Shown: piece by piece, positions 27,913 to 38,235 of the stretch | Layout: every line of letters begins with the position of its first letter | Numbering within the stretch: the stretch's first letter is position 1 | DNA from: Vagococcus silagei | GTDB taxonomy: Bacteria > Bacillota > Bacilli > Lactobacillales > Vagococcaceae | Assembly: GCF_004795745.1 (NCBI RefSeq) | Contig: NZ_SDGV01000017.1 | Coordinates: 186,001 to 250,000 of the forward strand | DNA length: 64,000 bases | Direction of reading: 5' to 3' | Notes under the pieces: generated by a model | What the model was told of the DNA's origin: nothing | What the model saw: only the letters and a program-made list of their open reading frames with translations | The model's database searches: none | Made by a program: the position numbers and the translations under genes

Positions 27913-28335
27913 ATGAAAAAGTTGATGTTAGTTGGAGGGACAATCTTAGCTCTATTTTTTGTTTCAGGCTGTTCCCAAATTGTTGAGGAAGTCACTGATT
28001 CATCCGACATGGCGGACATTGAAGTTGCAACAAAAGGGGACACAGGAAAAGGTGCTTTAAATCTTAAAACAAAAAAAATAAAAAAAACGGATAACGAGTT
28101 AGTTATCTCGGTAGATGATATCGATGAAAGTAAAATGTCTTTTATCTATGTTGCCAATAAAAAAGTACTGCAGGAAAAACTCAAAAATGGAACAGACTAC
28201 ACACTTGATATCACAAATATCAAGGAGGCGCACCGTACTGATTACAAACCTAAAGTACAGCTCATCCAATTTGAAAATAATCACGAAGATGGAGACATGA
28301 CTCTTTTTAAACAAGTTCGTTATTCTGTCAAATAA
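27913..28335 (+). CDS. Small lipoprotein
   Basis: A 140-residue protein with a type II signal peptide: MKKLMLVGGTILALFFVSGC, lipobox VSGC with Cys at residue 20. The mature part is charged and contains a run of lysines. No known domain recognised. AAGGAGG overlaps the end of the acetyltransferase gene, indicating co-transcription. A terminator follows. Confidence 0.82.
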   Translation: MKKLMLVGGTILALFFVSGCSQIVEEVTDSSDMADIEVATKGDTGKGALNLKTKKIKKTDNELVISVDDIDESKMSFIYVANKKVLQEKLKNGTDYTLDITNIKEAHRTDYKPKVQLIQFENNHEDGDMTLFKQVRYSVK

Positions 28336-28360
28336 TTGTTAGTCTGGAAAAACGTTAAAT

Positions 28361-28412
28361 GAAGACCTTTTTTAGAGAAATTAAATTCTCAAAAGAGGTC
28401 TTTTTTAGTGTT
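28361..28412 (+). terminator. Rho-independent terminator
   Basis: AAGACCT (28362-28368) pairs with AGGTCTT (28396-28402), with an inner GAGAA/TTCTC stem and a T-run. Ends the lipoprotein transcript. Confidence 0.8.
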
Positions 28413-28538
28413 TTTTATCAAAAACATCAAGTAAAGTAACTTTTACCTTACAAATGTTCGATTTATGAGAATTTTATACGTTTTTTTGATATAATCATTA
28501 GCAATGGAGAGTAAATATCGAAAGGGTAGGTAATCAGT

Positions 28539-31500
28539 ATGGAAAGACGAAATAGGGATTGTTTACGAGATTTACAAAAACAAACCGATTACAAGCCTCG
28601 ATTAGTAAAGGGACGAACTGGCTGGATTATTAAAGGATTAATCTTCACCTCAATTTTGGGTACGAGCACGTTTGTCACAACAAGTCTAACCGCCTATGCG
28701 GACGATTGGACTGCAAATTCTGCGGAGACTATTCGAGCAAGGATAAAAGATGATGATGCCTCTTACACATTTGTAGAAGGTGATACTTTCTACGAAATTG
28801 CAAATGCACTGAACATTCGTTTTGATGTTTTAATGAAACTGAATGGATTTGAACCCGGTTCACAATATAGCGTTCCCGTTGGTACAACAATTAAATTTGA
28901 AGGTAATCGTGTAACTGTCACTGATAAAGATGGCAATCAAACTAATCAAAGTGTCCTTTCAGACCGTGCAAAAGTAGATCCAAATAAAACTTTTATCAAT
29001 CAAGCTGACAATCAAAACGACACAACAGTCACTGAAAATAGTTCCACTGAAGAAACGAGCAGTTCAACCACGTCGACAAATCAAAAGAACACTTCGACGC
29101 AGCACTCCTCTGCTCCAACAACTTCGACAGAAACAAAAGATACAACACAAACAACAAGTTCAACTCAACAAGAAAAAGAAACAGAAAATACATCTTCCGA
29201 AACTAAAACAAAAGAGTCAAGCAGTGAAACGACCACAACGACGACTAAGTCAGCAAGTGAAACCGAAACAACCGCAACGACTTCCACGACGAGTGACACA
29301 ACTGAAGTTGAATCAAAAGAAAAAGGTACTACAACAACTACAACAACCACTCCGTCAACGACAGATAAAAAGTCACAAAAAAGCAAAGCAGTTAGTTCGA
29401 TTGAATCTTCCGTTGGCCAAGATACACCACAACCGATTCATCCTATCAAACCAGTCATCACACCAGACCCGATTGATCATTCGACTGAGATGACACAACT
29501 GAAATCAGAATTAGCTACTTTAGAAGCTGAACAAAAAAATACAGCTAAAGAGTTAACAAATGCGAAAACGCGTTTAGAAGATGCAAATAAAGAAAATAAA
29601 GATATTGATACAAAAATTTCTTCGGCCCAAGAAGACGTTACAACTGCAACCAAATTAGTGAATGAAACAAATGCCTTACATAAAGTGATCAGTGAAAACC
29701 ATGATCATGTGAATCAAGCAATAAAACTTTGGCATCCGTCAAGTGACGAACCAGATGTTCCAACAGAAATGACGGATAATTTAGAAGAAGCTGAAAAAAA
29801 TCTAACCGACATTACAACTCAGTCAGAAAAATCAAACGCAGTACTTGAACAAGCTAAAAAACAACTCACTGACGTACAAAATATCAAGAAACAAGATATT
29901 AAGCCTATGATGCAAGATATCTCGTCATTAAAAGAGAAAAAAAGCACCTTGGATTCTAAAGTTAGTATCATCAAAAATAAAATAAGTACACTTGAAAAAC
30001 AGGTGAATTCCTTAGAAAATTTAGAAAACAAACGTAAAGATGCTTTAACAGCACTTGCTGACTTAAACTTATTAGACGAAGAAGTCAACAGTTTTAATCA
30101 CGCTGTTTTTAATGCGACTTCAACAACTGAATTAGATGCATACTTAAATCAAGCCAAAGTTGCAAATAAAAAAAATACTGACTTTGAATTAGAACGCCAG
30201 TATTTACATGATGAAAAAATCAAAGCCTTAGCGACGCTTGAACAAGCAAAACTATCTGATGAACAAGTGACAAATTATACAATTAAGCTTTCTGAAGCAA
30301 ATTCTTTAGCACAAGTCCAAAATATCTTACTGGAAGCAAAAAATGAAGAGAAACAGGAAGCAACAGCTGCTGAAAGTGAACTTTTAGCAGCTCGTAAACA
30401 AGCCATCACACATTTAGTGACATTAAACATTCGTGATCAAAAAGATATTTTGATTGGCAAAATTAATGCTGCATCAACTGTAGATGCTATTCAAGTCTTA
30501 ATTGCTGAAGCAGAAACATTACACCAATCAAATCAAAAAATTGATGATGAGCTTTTAGCGATGACGAAAAAAAATGCTCAAAAACAAATTAATGGCCTGA
30601 ATTTAAAACCGGATTTAAAGAAACAAATTCATACCAAAATTGAACACTCACAAACAAAACACGATGTACAAACTCTATTAGACTTTGCAATTAAACAAGC
30701 AGATAACAATCGATTACCATTACCAACAGATGTTGCTGAAGAAGCTCCTGAACTAAATCAAGCGATTCAAAAAGCCATCTTGTTAATCAATAACCTCAAT
30801 TTACCGCAATCAAAACAACTTTACTTACAACAACTTAATTTTGCTCAAGCAATAAATGAGGTTGATGAAATCGTCGAAAAATCAGCGATTGAAAGTAAAC
30901 AAAACGATTTCGATGATGATCAAACGGTTAATGAAATTAAGGTTGCCAATGCGAAAAAGGAAGCCCTTGTTGAGATTAAACAATATTCATATATCGATCA
31001 AAAATCATTTACAAGCGACATCATGAATGCTGCCACACTTGAACAAATTGAAATTATTCTTGCAACAGCTAAAGCTAACAATGTAGCCATCCAATATCAA
31101 CAAAAACTTGATGCTGCTAAGCGAGATGCACGAGCTCAACTAGGTCAACTGAACTTAAAAGGAGACAGCTCTTTTGAAGTCATGATTCATGAAGCTGATA
31201 AAGTTGAACGTGTTCAAGAAGTTCTTGCAGCTGCTAAAACAGTTAGTGCGAATAACACTGAGTGGGATAATCTCAACGTCACTTACATTGAAGACGCGCG
31301 CCAAGAAGCTTTTGCTTACTTAATGAACCTTAATTTAAATGGTAACTTAGGTTTTTATGAACAAATTAGACAAGCACAAACAATTGATGATATTCAATAT
31401 TATTTAAATGCTGCTATTGTTGAAAGTGCGAAAAATGATCAACAAGATATCACCTTAACAAATCTTGAGAAAAATCGTTCGCAAGCACTGGCCACTTTAA

Positions 31501-32717
31501 CGACATTTAATCTAAAAAATAAATTTAAGAAATTTGAAGAACAGATCAAGGGTGCACGCTCAACGACAGATATTTTAAATATTTTAGCGCAAGCTCAAAT
31601 TGAAAGTGATAAAAACAAACACGACGCTCAAAGATCAGAAAATGCTGATATTACTAAACTAAGTAATGCTAAAAAAGACGCTCTAAGTCAATTAAAAGCA
31701 TTCAACTTAAAAGATCAGTTAGTATATAATGAAAAAATAAATCGTGCAAAAGACGAAGCAGAGATAGAAAATATTCTCAAAGATGCAGAATCTGAAAGTT
31801 CTAAGAATGACAAAGACGATGCCTTAGCTGAAGAAAAACAAAAACTTGAGGATTCTAAAAACAAAGCACTCAAAGAACTCGAAGAGCTAAACTTAAAATT
31901 AGAAAAACAAAATTTCATTACGCGCGTCACAAAATCAACATCTCTCAATCAAGTACAATCTGTAATGAACAGTGCGAACCAAGTCGCCCAAGACAATGAT
32001 GAGCTAGATGCCCATAAGTCACAAGCTACGATTACTTTCCAAGTGTATTCAAAAAATATTCACATGGATAAAGATCAAGAATATCAACATGTGACTGACA
32101 TTACATTGCGACTTTATGTGACAAATCGTCAATATCGCATCAACTTTAAACAATTAGGCTTAAATCACTACTATAGTTTACCTACTGGAGACGTAATTAC
32201 GGGCACAATAAACCCAGGAGAAAATAAAGTCATTCGACTTAACGTTGAAGATTCAACTCCACTTGTTTATACTAGCCCTGAACAACAAAGTATTGCTGGT
32301 AAAACGATGCTTAAGTTACTTAATCAATATCGTCATGACAATGGATTAAGTGCTTTAGTTTGGAACCAAGAACTTGAAAATGCTGCTGAATTGCGTGCAA
32401 CTGAAATTGCGACCGTCTTTAGTCATACTCGACCAAACGGCTTAGCTTTCGATACAGCTATTCGTGAAGCAAATCAAGGAAAATGGACCCGCCACACTGT
32501 TGCAGGTGAAAACAATGCCATTATTAATGGTGACAAGACAGGTAAAGCTACTGGTGAATATCTGTTCAACGAATGGCGTAAGAGTCCTAAGCATAATGAA
32601 AATCTACTCAGTCCTGATTTCGAACAATTTGGCATTGGTTTTACAGCCAATGGCACAGCATTCTATGCTGCCAATATTTTTACACAAGGCTTAACCGTTA
32701 ATGGTAACCTACAATAA
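28539..32717 (+). CDS. Large LysM / helical-repeat / CAP-domain surface protein
   Basis: 1392 residues. A signal-like segment spans about residues 31-52, with a possible cut after AYA. A LysM domain (YTFVEGDTFYEIANALNIRF, about 76-122) should bind peptidoglycan. Then come a Ser/Thr-rich stretch (about 135-290), a coiled coil (about 310-500) and some eleven helical repeats (about 500-1165) of the pattern A-L-x2-L-x2-L-N-L ... I-x2-A-x5-I-x2-I-L-x2-A, which resemble GA modules. A beta-rich segment precedes the C-terminal CAP/SCP domain (about 1260-1390; LLNQYRHDNGL, FSHTRPNG, HNENLL). No LPxTG anchor. Confidence 0.88.
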   Translation: MERRNRDCLRDLQKQTDYKPRLVKGRTGWIIKGLIFTSILGTSTFVTTSLTAYADDWTANSAETIRARIKDDDASYTFVEGDTFYEIANALNIRFDVLMKLNGFEPGSQYSVPVGTTIKFEGNRVTVTDKDGNQTNQSVLSDRAKVDPNKTFINQADNQNDTTVTENSSTEETSSSTTSTNQKNTSTQHSSAPTTSTETKDTTQTTSSTQQEKETENTSSETKTKESSSETTTTTTKSASETETTATTSTTSDTTEVESKEKGTTTTTTTTPSTTDKKSQKSKAVSSIESSVGQDTPQPIHPIKPVITPDPIDHSTEMTQLKSELATLEAEQKNTAKELTNAKTRLEDANKENKDIDTKISSAQEDVTTATKLVNETNALHKVISENHDHVNQAIKLWHPSSDEPDVPTEMTDNLEEAEKNLTDITTQSEKSNAVLEQAKKQLTDVQNIKKQDIKPMMQDISSLKEKKSTLDSKVSIIKNKISTLEKQVNSLENLENKRKDALTALADLNLLDEEVNSFNHAVFNATSTTELDAYLNQAKVANKKNTDFELERQYLHDEKIKALATLEQAKLSDEQVTNYTIKLSEANSLAQVQNILLEAKNEEKQEATAAESELLAARKQAITHLVTLNIRDQKDILIGKINAASTVDAIQVLIAEAETLHQSNQKIDDELLAMTKKNAQKQINGLNLKPDLKKQIHTKIEHSQTKHDVQTLLDFAIKQADNNRLPLPTDVAEEAPELNQAIQKAILLINNLNLPQSKQLYLQQLNFAQAINEVDEIVEKSAIESKQNDFDDDQTVNEIKVANAKKEALVEIKQYSYIDQKSFTSDIMNAATLEQIEIILATAKANNVAIQYQQKLDAAKRDARAQLGQLNLKGDSSFEVMIHEADKVERVQEVLAAAKTVSANNTEWDNLNVTYIEDARQEAFAYLMNLNLNGNLGFYEQIRQAQTIDDIQYYLNAAIVESAKNDQQDITLTNLEKNRSQALATLTTFNLKNKFKKFEEQIKGARSTTDILNILAQAQIESDKNKHDAQRSENADITKLSNAKKDALSQLKAFNLKDQLVYNEKINRAKDEAEIENILKDAESESSKNDKDDALAEEKQKLEDSKNKALKELEELNLKLEKQNFITRVTKSTSLNQVQSVMNSANQVAQDNDELDAHKSQATITFQVYSKNIHMDKDQEYQHVTDITLRLYVTNRQYRINFKQLGLNHYYSLPTGDVITGTINPGENKVIRLNVEDSTPLVYTSPEQQSIAGKTMLKLLNQYRHDNGLSALVWNQELENAAELRATEIATVFSHTRPNGLAFDTAIREANQGKWTRHTVAGENNAIINGDKTGKATGEYLFNEWRKSPKHNENLLSPDFEQFGIGFTANGTAFYAANIFTQGLTVNGNLQ

Positions 32718-32726
32718 ATAAATAAA

Positions 32727-32762
32727 AACAACGATTCTCTTATTTAGAATCGTTGTTTTTTG
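32727..32762 (+). terminator. Rho-independent terminator
   Basis: AACAACGATTCT pairs with AGAATCGTTGTT, followed by T6. The right arm lies inside the last codons of the convergent K+ channel gene. Confidence 0.85.
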
Positions 32763-33477
32763 ATCTTCTTTGTTTTTCAAGCTTTACCCATGCCTCAATT
32801 AAATCTAATTCTTCATTCGAAAAATTTTTAGTCGCAACTAATTTGGCTAGTTTTTCTGATTTCTTTTCTTCCTCTGTTGAAGTTGGTTTGCTTAAAGCCC
32901 GCGTGATACTACTTGTAAAAGTCGTAATAATTCCAACACCTAAAATCATTAAAACCATACCTATCGCGCGTCCAACAGATGTTTCAATCGCAATATCTCC
33001 ATATCCAACTGTCGTCACCGTTTGCATCTCCCACCAAAGTAAATCACTATACGAATGAAGATTTGGTTCAAGCCAAATTAATGGCAAAGGTAAGAAAATA
33101 AAGATTAATAAAAACACATTAAATAATCGTCCCGTTCCTGTTTCTCTTAACTTATTAATCACAGGAAGAAAATAACGCTGTCCCACAGAAGTAATTCGAA
33201 TTAATTGAAAGGTTAAAGGAATAAATTTAATAACGCGAAAGCCATGATAAAAAGGAATTAAGGCTACAAAATCTAATACATGTTCACGCATATATTGCTT
33301 TTTATTTTTACTCTGCCATAAATCTTGTAATGTATCACAAGCGAATAAAATCAAGATAATATAATTTAAATTACTACTCACTTTGTCACTGACACTTACA
33401 ATGATTGACAGGACAATAAGTAAAAACATCGCGACAATATATGTTTTCTTTGTTCTAAAATTTTTAAGTGTCACCAT
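32740..33477 (-). CDS. Voltage-gated-type K+ channel
   Basis: A 245-residue membrane protein with six hydrophobic segments. The pore has the K+ selectivity filter TVTTVGYGDIA near residue 150, followed by the pore-lining helix. A positively charged fourth segment (HGFRVIKFIPLTFQLIRI) suggests a voltage-sensor-like region. The C-terminus is a charged cytoplasmic tail. Weak ribosome site. Role: K+ flux or membrane potential. Confidence 0.88.
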   Translation of the reverse strand: MVTLKNFRTKKTYIVAMFLLIVLSIIVSVSDKVSSNLNYIILILFACDTLQDLWQSKNKKQYMREHVLDFVALIPFYHGFRVIKFIPLTFQLIRITSVGQRYFLPVINKLRETGTGRLFNVFLLIFIFLPLPLIWLEPNLHSYSDLLWWEMQTVTTVGYGDIAIETSVGRAIGMVLMILGVGIITTFTSSITRALSKPTSTEEEKKSEKLAKLVATKNFSNEELDLIEAWVKLEKQRRSKNNDSK

Positions 33478-33629
33478 TAAATTAACCTACTTTACTTTTT
33501 ATTCTATTTTCAGTGAAAAAAGTAACCTTGTCAACCTAACAAAACAAGACATCCTTTGCTTCTTAAATCAAAACAATATACAATGGAATTTATATTAAAA
33601 TGTGATTCTTACAAAGGAGTTCCCTAATA

Positions 33630-34382
33630 ATGAAAGCTACACAACTTATCACCGATTTAAGAAAACTTGGTGTTCAAGAAGATGATATTATTGTCGTTCA
33701 CTCTTCATACAACGCTCTAAAAGGACCAGACGAAATTGAAGGCGGACCAGCAGCGGTCATTCAAGCATTAAAAGATACTGTTAAAAACGGTACATTATTA
33801 TTACCAACCTTAAGTTATTTAAATGTAAACATCAATCATCCTTATTTTGATGTATTAGAAACAGAATCTTGTATTGGTGTCTTACCTGAATTCATGCGCC
33901 TGTCTGAAGATGTTGTTAGAAGTGCTCATCCTACACACAGTGTTACTGCATGGGGCAAAGATGCTGTTGCAATGACTACTGGCCACGAAAAAGATTTTAC
34001 GCCTGTTGGTGTGAATTCTCCTTTTAGAGAAGTTTATCGTCGCGGTGGAAAAATAATCATGCTTGGTGCACCTCTTGCACGTAATACTAGTTTACATGGC
34101 GTTGAAGAAATGATTCTCCCTGACTACCTATTTGAAAATAACTACGCCTATGATATAACACTGGCGAACAAAGAGCACATCAAAATGAATGTCCTCAGGC
34201 ATAAATTTCGTGGCGTGACGCAACGATATGATCGTATTTTAAATATTCTCGATACTGATGAATATAAATGTGGAAAAGTCTTAAACGGCGATTGTTGTGT
34301 GATGAATGCAACAGCTGTTTGGGAAAAGGCTTTGGAAAAATATAAAGACGATCGTTATTACTTTGTCGACTTTGATGACTAA
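33630..34382 (+). CDS. AAC(3)-family N-acetyltransferase
   Basis: A 250-residue Antibiotic_NAT fold protein (VVHSSYNALK near the N-terminus, LLLPTLSYLNVN, RSAHPTHSVTAWG, SPFREVYRRGGKIIMLG). The HPTHS segment holds the conserved histidine of the family. Characterised members acetylate aminoglycosides at N3, but many chromosomal homologues such as the YokD type have unknown substrates. Monocistronic with its own terminator, so resistance should not be assumed. Confidence 0.82.
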   Translation: MKATQLITDLRKLGVQEDDIIVVHSSYNALKGPDEIEGGPAAVIQALKDTVKNGTLLLPTLSYLNVNINHPYFDVLETESCIGVLPEFMRLSEDVVRSAHPTHSVTAWGKDAVAMTTGHEKDFTPVGVNSPFREVYRRGGKIIMLGAPLARNTSLHGVEEMILPDYLFENNYAYDITLANKEHIKMNVLRHKFRGVTQRYDRILNILDTDEYKCGKVLNGDCCVMNATAVWEKALEKYKDDRYYFVDFDD

Positions 34383-34411
34383 AAAAGACAGCTTACGCTG
34401 TCTTTTTCTTG
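34381..34411 (+). terminator. Rho-independent terminator
   Basis: AAAGACAGC (34384-34392) pairs with GCTGTCTTT (34397-34405) with a T-rich tail; it starts at the stop codon of the acetyltransferase. Confidence 0.85.
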
Positions 34412-34441
34412 TTATAATGACCAACTTCCAATAAAGCTATA

Positions 34442-36526
34442 CTAATCAATTTTCAAAGTCATCGCATTAATCGCAACAATCACGGTACTAAGAGACATAA
34501 AAATCGCACCAATTGCCGGACTTAAAATGATACCAACACTTGCTAAAACACCTGCTGCTAAAGGAATCGCAATGATATTGTAACCTGCGCCCCACCATAA
34601 ATTTTGAACCATTTTACGTTGCGTATTTTTCGCTAACGCTAAAAAGTGTAAGATATCTGAAGGGTTACTTTTAACAAGAATAACATCTGCTGAATCGATT
34701 GCAACATCAGTTCCAGCTCCAATTGCAACACCAATATTTGCTCGAACTAAACTTGGTGCATCATTGACGCCATCGCCAACCATCATTACAACCATACCTT
34801 TATTTTTATACTCACTCACAAGTTTTTCTTTATCTTCTGGCATCAATTCTGCATAAACATCTTCAATTCCAAGCTGCTTGGCAACAACTTGTGCTACTTG
34901 AAGATTGTCCCCTGTTAACATCACCGGCTTAATTCCTTGCGCAATCATTGAAGCTACCATTGTTTTGGCTTCAGGCTTAATCTGGTCGCCCTGTGCCACT
35001 AAACCAACATTGACGCCATCAACAATTAAGAAACTAATCGAATTACCCTGATTAGATAAATCACGGAATAATTTTTCATCATAAGCTAACTGTTGCTTTT
35101 TCAAATAAGAAACACTAACAATTTTAATATCTTTCTGATCAATATAACCTTCGATGCCGATTCCAGGAATATTTATTACGTCAACTGCTTTAGGGATTGA
35201 TAAATTTAACTCAGCAGTTTTCTTCAAGACACCCACTGATAAAGGATGACTTGAGTTTTCTTCGAGAGACGCCATTAAACTTAGAATATCATCATTTGTA
35301 TATTCATCATGGAATGAGCGATAGTCATTGACTGCAAAATTTCCTTCCGTTAATGTTCCCGTTTTATCCATCATAATCACATCAACTTTTTTAGCGACCT
35401 CTAATGCTTTACGGTCTTTAATCAATAAACCATTTTTTGCACCTAATGAAGTTGAACGTGCCGTTACCAATGGAATTGCCAGACCTAGGGCATGTGGACA
35501 TGCAATAATTAAGACTGTCACCATACGTTCTAAAGCAATATTGATATCTTTCGTTAACAGATACCAAATGACAAATGCACCGATTCCTACAACAAGTGCG
35601 ACATAAAAAAGTAGTTTTGCCACTTTATCAGATAGCGACTCAACACGTGATTTTTCTTTTTGAGCGTTGCTCACCATTTCCATGACTTGTGACAAGTAAC
35701 CTGATTCTCCAGTACCAGTTACTTCAACCGTTATTGTTCCTGATCCATTGACCGAGCCGCCAATAACTTGATCATGTTGACCTTTTTCAACATCCTTCGC
35801 TTCACCAGTTACCATTGATTCATTAACCGTTGTTTTTCCAGAAACAATCATCCCATCAGTTGGAATTTTTTCACCAGCTTTTACTAAAACATGCGCACCT
35901 ATCTGCACTTCTTTTAGATTCATCGCTTTTGTTTCACCAGTTTTTTCATCAACAACAATCGCTTGACTAGGCAGTAACTCGGCCATCTTTTGTAAGGCAT
36001 TGCCAGCATTACTAATCGCATTACCTTCAATCCAGTGACCCAATAACATAATTAAAATTAAAGTTGCAAGTTCCCAAAAGAAATCCATGACATGAGTCTC
36101 GCTTTTTAATAGTTCATTGGCAATAAAAGCATAGACACTATAGACGTAAGCTACTGAAATTCCCAAAGAAATTAAGGTCATCATTGCCGGATTCTTCATT
36201 TCTAACTCCATTTTCGCACCTTTTAAAAAAGGTAAGCCACCATAAAAGAACAATATTGAAGATAGTATCAAAACAATCCAGTCTGAACCTGGAAATGATA
36301 CTTGAAACGGTAACTGCGTACCCATCATTGTTGAAAACATAATAATCGGAATTGATAAAATTAACGAAACAAAAAACTTAACTTTTAAATTTCCCATATG
36401 ACCAGAATGATCCATGCTCCCATGATCATGTGCTTCATGACTTTGATCATCCATTTGATTGTGCGCCATATCTTCATAATTATGACCCTCATGTTGATGA
36501 TGGTGATGCTCTTCGTGATTAGACAT
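34442..36526 (-). CDS. copB: Copper-translocating P1B-type ATPase, CopB class
   Basis: A 694-residue P-type ATPase. The N-terminus is a His/Met-rich metal-binding region instead of CxxC domains. The transmembrane metal site is CPH ([11 protein letters not shown]), the CopB-type signature; DKTGTLTEG is the phosphorylation motif, TGDN and GDGVNDAP follow. It exports copper from the cytoplasm. GGAGGAG precedes the ATG. No copY, copZ or copA is adjacent, so it is a stand-alone exporter gene here. Confidence 0.93.
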   Translation of the reverse strand: MSNHEEHHHHQHEGHNYEDMAHNQMDDQSHEAHDHGSMDHSGHMGNLKVKFFVSLILSIPIIMFSTMMGTQLPFQVSFPGSDWIVLILSSILFFYGGLPFLKGAKMELEMKNPAMMTLISLGISVAYVYSVYAFIANELLKSETHVMDFFWELATLILIMLLGHWIEGNAISNAGNALQKMAELLPSQAIVVDEKTGETKAMNLKEVQIGAHVLVKAGEKIPTDGMIVSGKTTVNESMVTGEAKDVEKGQHDQVIGGSVNGSGTITVEVTGTGESGYLSQVMEMVSNAQKEKSRVESLSDKVAKLLFYVALVVGIGAFVIWYLLTKDINIALERMVTVLIIACPHALGLAIPLVTARSTSLGAKNGLLIKDRKALEVAKKVDVIMMDKTGTLTEGNFAVNDYRSFHDEYTNDDILSLMASLEENSSHPLSVGVLKKTAELNLSIPKAVDVINIPGIGIEGYIDQKDIKIVSVSYLKKQQLAYDEKLFRDLSNQGNSISFLIVDGVNVGLVAQGDQIKPEAKTMVASMIAQGIKPVMLTGDNLQVAQVVAKQLGIEDVYAELMPEDKEKLVSEYKNKGMVVMMVGDGVNDAPSLVRANIGVAIGAGTDVAIDSADVILVKSNPSDILHFLALAKNTQRKMVQNLWWGAGYNIIAIPLAAGVLASVGIILSPAIGAIFMSLSTVIVAINAMTLKID

Positions 36527-36546
36527 AATAGCTCCTCCTCTTAATA

Positions 36547-36566
36547 CGGTTTACGTTTGTAAACCG
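36547..36566. promoter_or_regulatory. 20-bp palindrome upstream of copB
   Basis: CGGTTTACGTTTGTAAACCG is a perfect inverted repeat of 8-bp arms around 4 bases, 20 bp upstream of the copB start. It is not the canonical CopY box (TACAnnTGTA) but is placed like an operator. The regulator is not in the window. Confidence 0.6.
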
Positions 36567-36616
36567 ATTTATAATTACATAATACCCTATTAATAAAAAA
36601 AAGCAACTAAAACATC

Positions 36617-36912
36617 TTACAAAAAAGTGGTGATGAAAGCGATTTGGAGTGAGCAGTAAGATAAGCGTATGATACTGGCGGTCTTTGCCAGAATTAGACG
36701 ATTAGCTTAATGCCGAACTCCAGCTTTCAGAACCAGGATTACAAAAAGTGGTGATGAAAGCGATTTGGAGTGAGCAGTAAGATAAGCGTATGATACTGGC
36801 GGATTTTGCCAGAATCAGACGATTAGCTTAATGCCGAACTCCAGCTTTCAGAACCAGGATTACAAAAAAGTGGTGATGATGGCGATTTGAACTGAGCAGT
36901 AAGGATAAACTG
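36617..36912 (+). repeat. Two full and one truncated tandem copies of the ~120-bp repeat
   Basis: Copies at 36617-36738 and 36739-36859 are almost identical. A third (36860 to about 36912) breaks off after GAGCAGTAAGGAT. Central hairpins are CTGGC-7-GCCAG in both full copies, compensating for CTGAC/GTCAG at the other loci. They fill the 434-bp gap between copB and the MFS gene and are antisense to both; no gene is seen there. Confidence 0.88.
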
Positions 36913-36924
36913 TAATTTTTCTAG

Positions 36925-36958
36925 AAATAAAAAAGACAGCACGCAGTCTGTCTTAAAA
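36925..36958 (-). terminator. Rho-independent terminator of the MFS gene
   Basis: AAGACAG (36933-36939) pairs with CTGTCTT (36948-36954). On the minus strand a TTTTTATTT tail follows. Lies just after the stop at 36961. Confidence 0.8.
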
Positions 36959-36960
36959 AT

Positions 36961-38130
36961 CTAATCTTCTTTTTTTCTAATAGTAAATAAAATCAACACT
37001 GCTATAGCAATCAACACCACAGCTTGAAAAATAAACGAGAATCGTAAATCATCATTAATAAAACCAATTAACTTTAATACGAAAGGTGTGATTGCCGCAC
37101 CTAAATTTGAACCAAAAAGCGCAATTGAATTTCCTGTACTTAATACTTCCTTAGGTAGTACATTCGACAAACTATTGAAAACCCATGCCACACAGATTGA
37201 CAATGCAAACCCAACAATAAATGCTCCGATTGAAATCAAGAAGATTTGAGAAAATAACCCAATCATTAGGAGCCCAACCGCACTTAAGAATAAGAAAAGT
37301 GGAATCACATTTTTCTTAAAATAAGTCATCACTTGTCCAAAAACAATGCCTGATAAAAAACCAGCAAACATAAAGATACTAATCATTCGATTTGCTTGCA
37401 GCATTGTGCCAATATTTAATTCGGTAATCATACTAGGTACGCGAATAATAGTCGAAACAGTTACCGTAATTAATATATTTGCCAATAAAGCATGCAACGC
37501 AATAATTTTAGCCTGCTCCTTATTCAAATGATGATTAGACTTAGATGCTGCTGTTAAATCCTTTTCAAGTGTGAGTTTCTCATCTTTCGGAACAAAGCCC
37601 CAATATAAAAATAGAACTAGGAAAGCAACACTGTAAATTAGAAAAGAACTATTCCAAGAAATCAATAGTAATTGACCTGAAATAATAGTTAAGACCGTTT
37701 GACCTAGTGTCTCCGCTGAACCCCTGAAACCAAGTAATTTTGACCGCTGTGCACCGGTAAACCTCTCACCAATTAAACTAACAGCCCTTGTATTTAACAA
37801 GCCGATACCAATGCCGACTAATATTCTTGCAATTAGAATTTCTTCATAAGTGGACAATCCAAGGGGAGCAACACCGGCAAGACCTACCATCAACAAACCT
37901 ACAGTCACGGAAACTTGTTCCGATAAAAAACGTGAAATAAATGGGTTTAATCCCACCATAATAGTTGTTGCAATTGAGGATACTGAAACTAACAATTCAA
38001 TCGACGATCGTGAGTAATCAGGGAACTCCTTGATTAATGATGGAATAATACCTGAAATTGAAAGTGTTGCTGTTAAAAGTAAAGATAAAGAAAGAATCGC
38101 AATAATTTCCATAGTTGTATGTTTTTTCAT
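36961..38130 (-). CDS. MFS transporter
   Basis: About 389 residues with twelve hydrophobic segments. The loop 2-3 region and the MFS pattern GIGIGLLNTRAVSLIGERFTG support the family. The start at 38130 has GGAG six bases upstream, better than the in-frame ATG at 38163. Predicted efflux or uptake pump; substrate unknown. Single gene divergent from the LOG-family gene. Confidence 0.87.
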   Translation of the reverse strand: MKKHTTMEIIAILSLSLLLTATLSISGIIPSLIKEFPDYSRSSIELLVSVSSIATTIMVGLNPFISRFLSEQVSVTVGLLMVGLAGVAPLGLSTYEEILIARILVGIGIGLLNTRAVSLIGERFTGAQRSKLLGFRGSAETLGQTVLTIISGQLLLISWNSSFLIYSVAFLVLFLYWGFVPKDEKLTLEKDLTAASKSNHHLNKEQAKIIALHALLANILITVTVSTIIRVPSMITELNIGTMLQANRMISIFMFAGFLSGIVFGQVMTYFKKNVIPLFLFLSAVGLLMIGLFSQIFLISIGAFIVGFALSICVAWVFNSLSNVLPKEVLSTGNSIALFGSNLGAAITPFVLKLIGFINDDLRFSFIFQAVVLIAIAVLILFTIRKKED

Positions 38131-38235
38131 TTTAATCTCCATTCCGTTGATTATAAAAATCAAAGTTAATCATAAATCTAATAAAAAAATATGTACTATG
38201 CTATACTATTTCTAGCAAGATTAGGGGGTAAAAAT

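Noticed and set aside
29165-29386. Antisense valine-rich ORF opposite the Ser/Thr-rich region
   Set aside because: It is a mirror of low-complexity ACA/ACG codons, with no ribosome site.
33630-34382. Acquired aminoglycoside resistance gene
   Set aside because: Family matches AAC(3), but base composition is like its neighbours, no mobile element is near, and chromosomal homologues often lack resistance activity.
36617-36912. Tandem repeats considered as a CRISPR array
   Set aside because: Units are ~121 bp with no unique spacers between them, they are long palindromes, and no cas genes are near.
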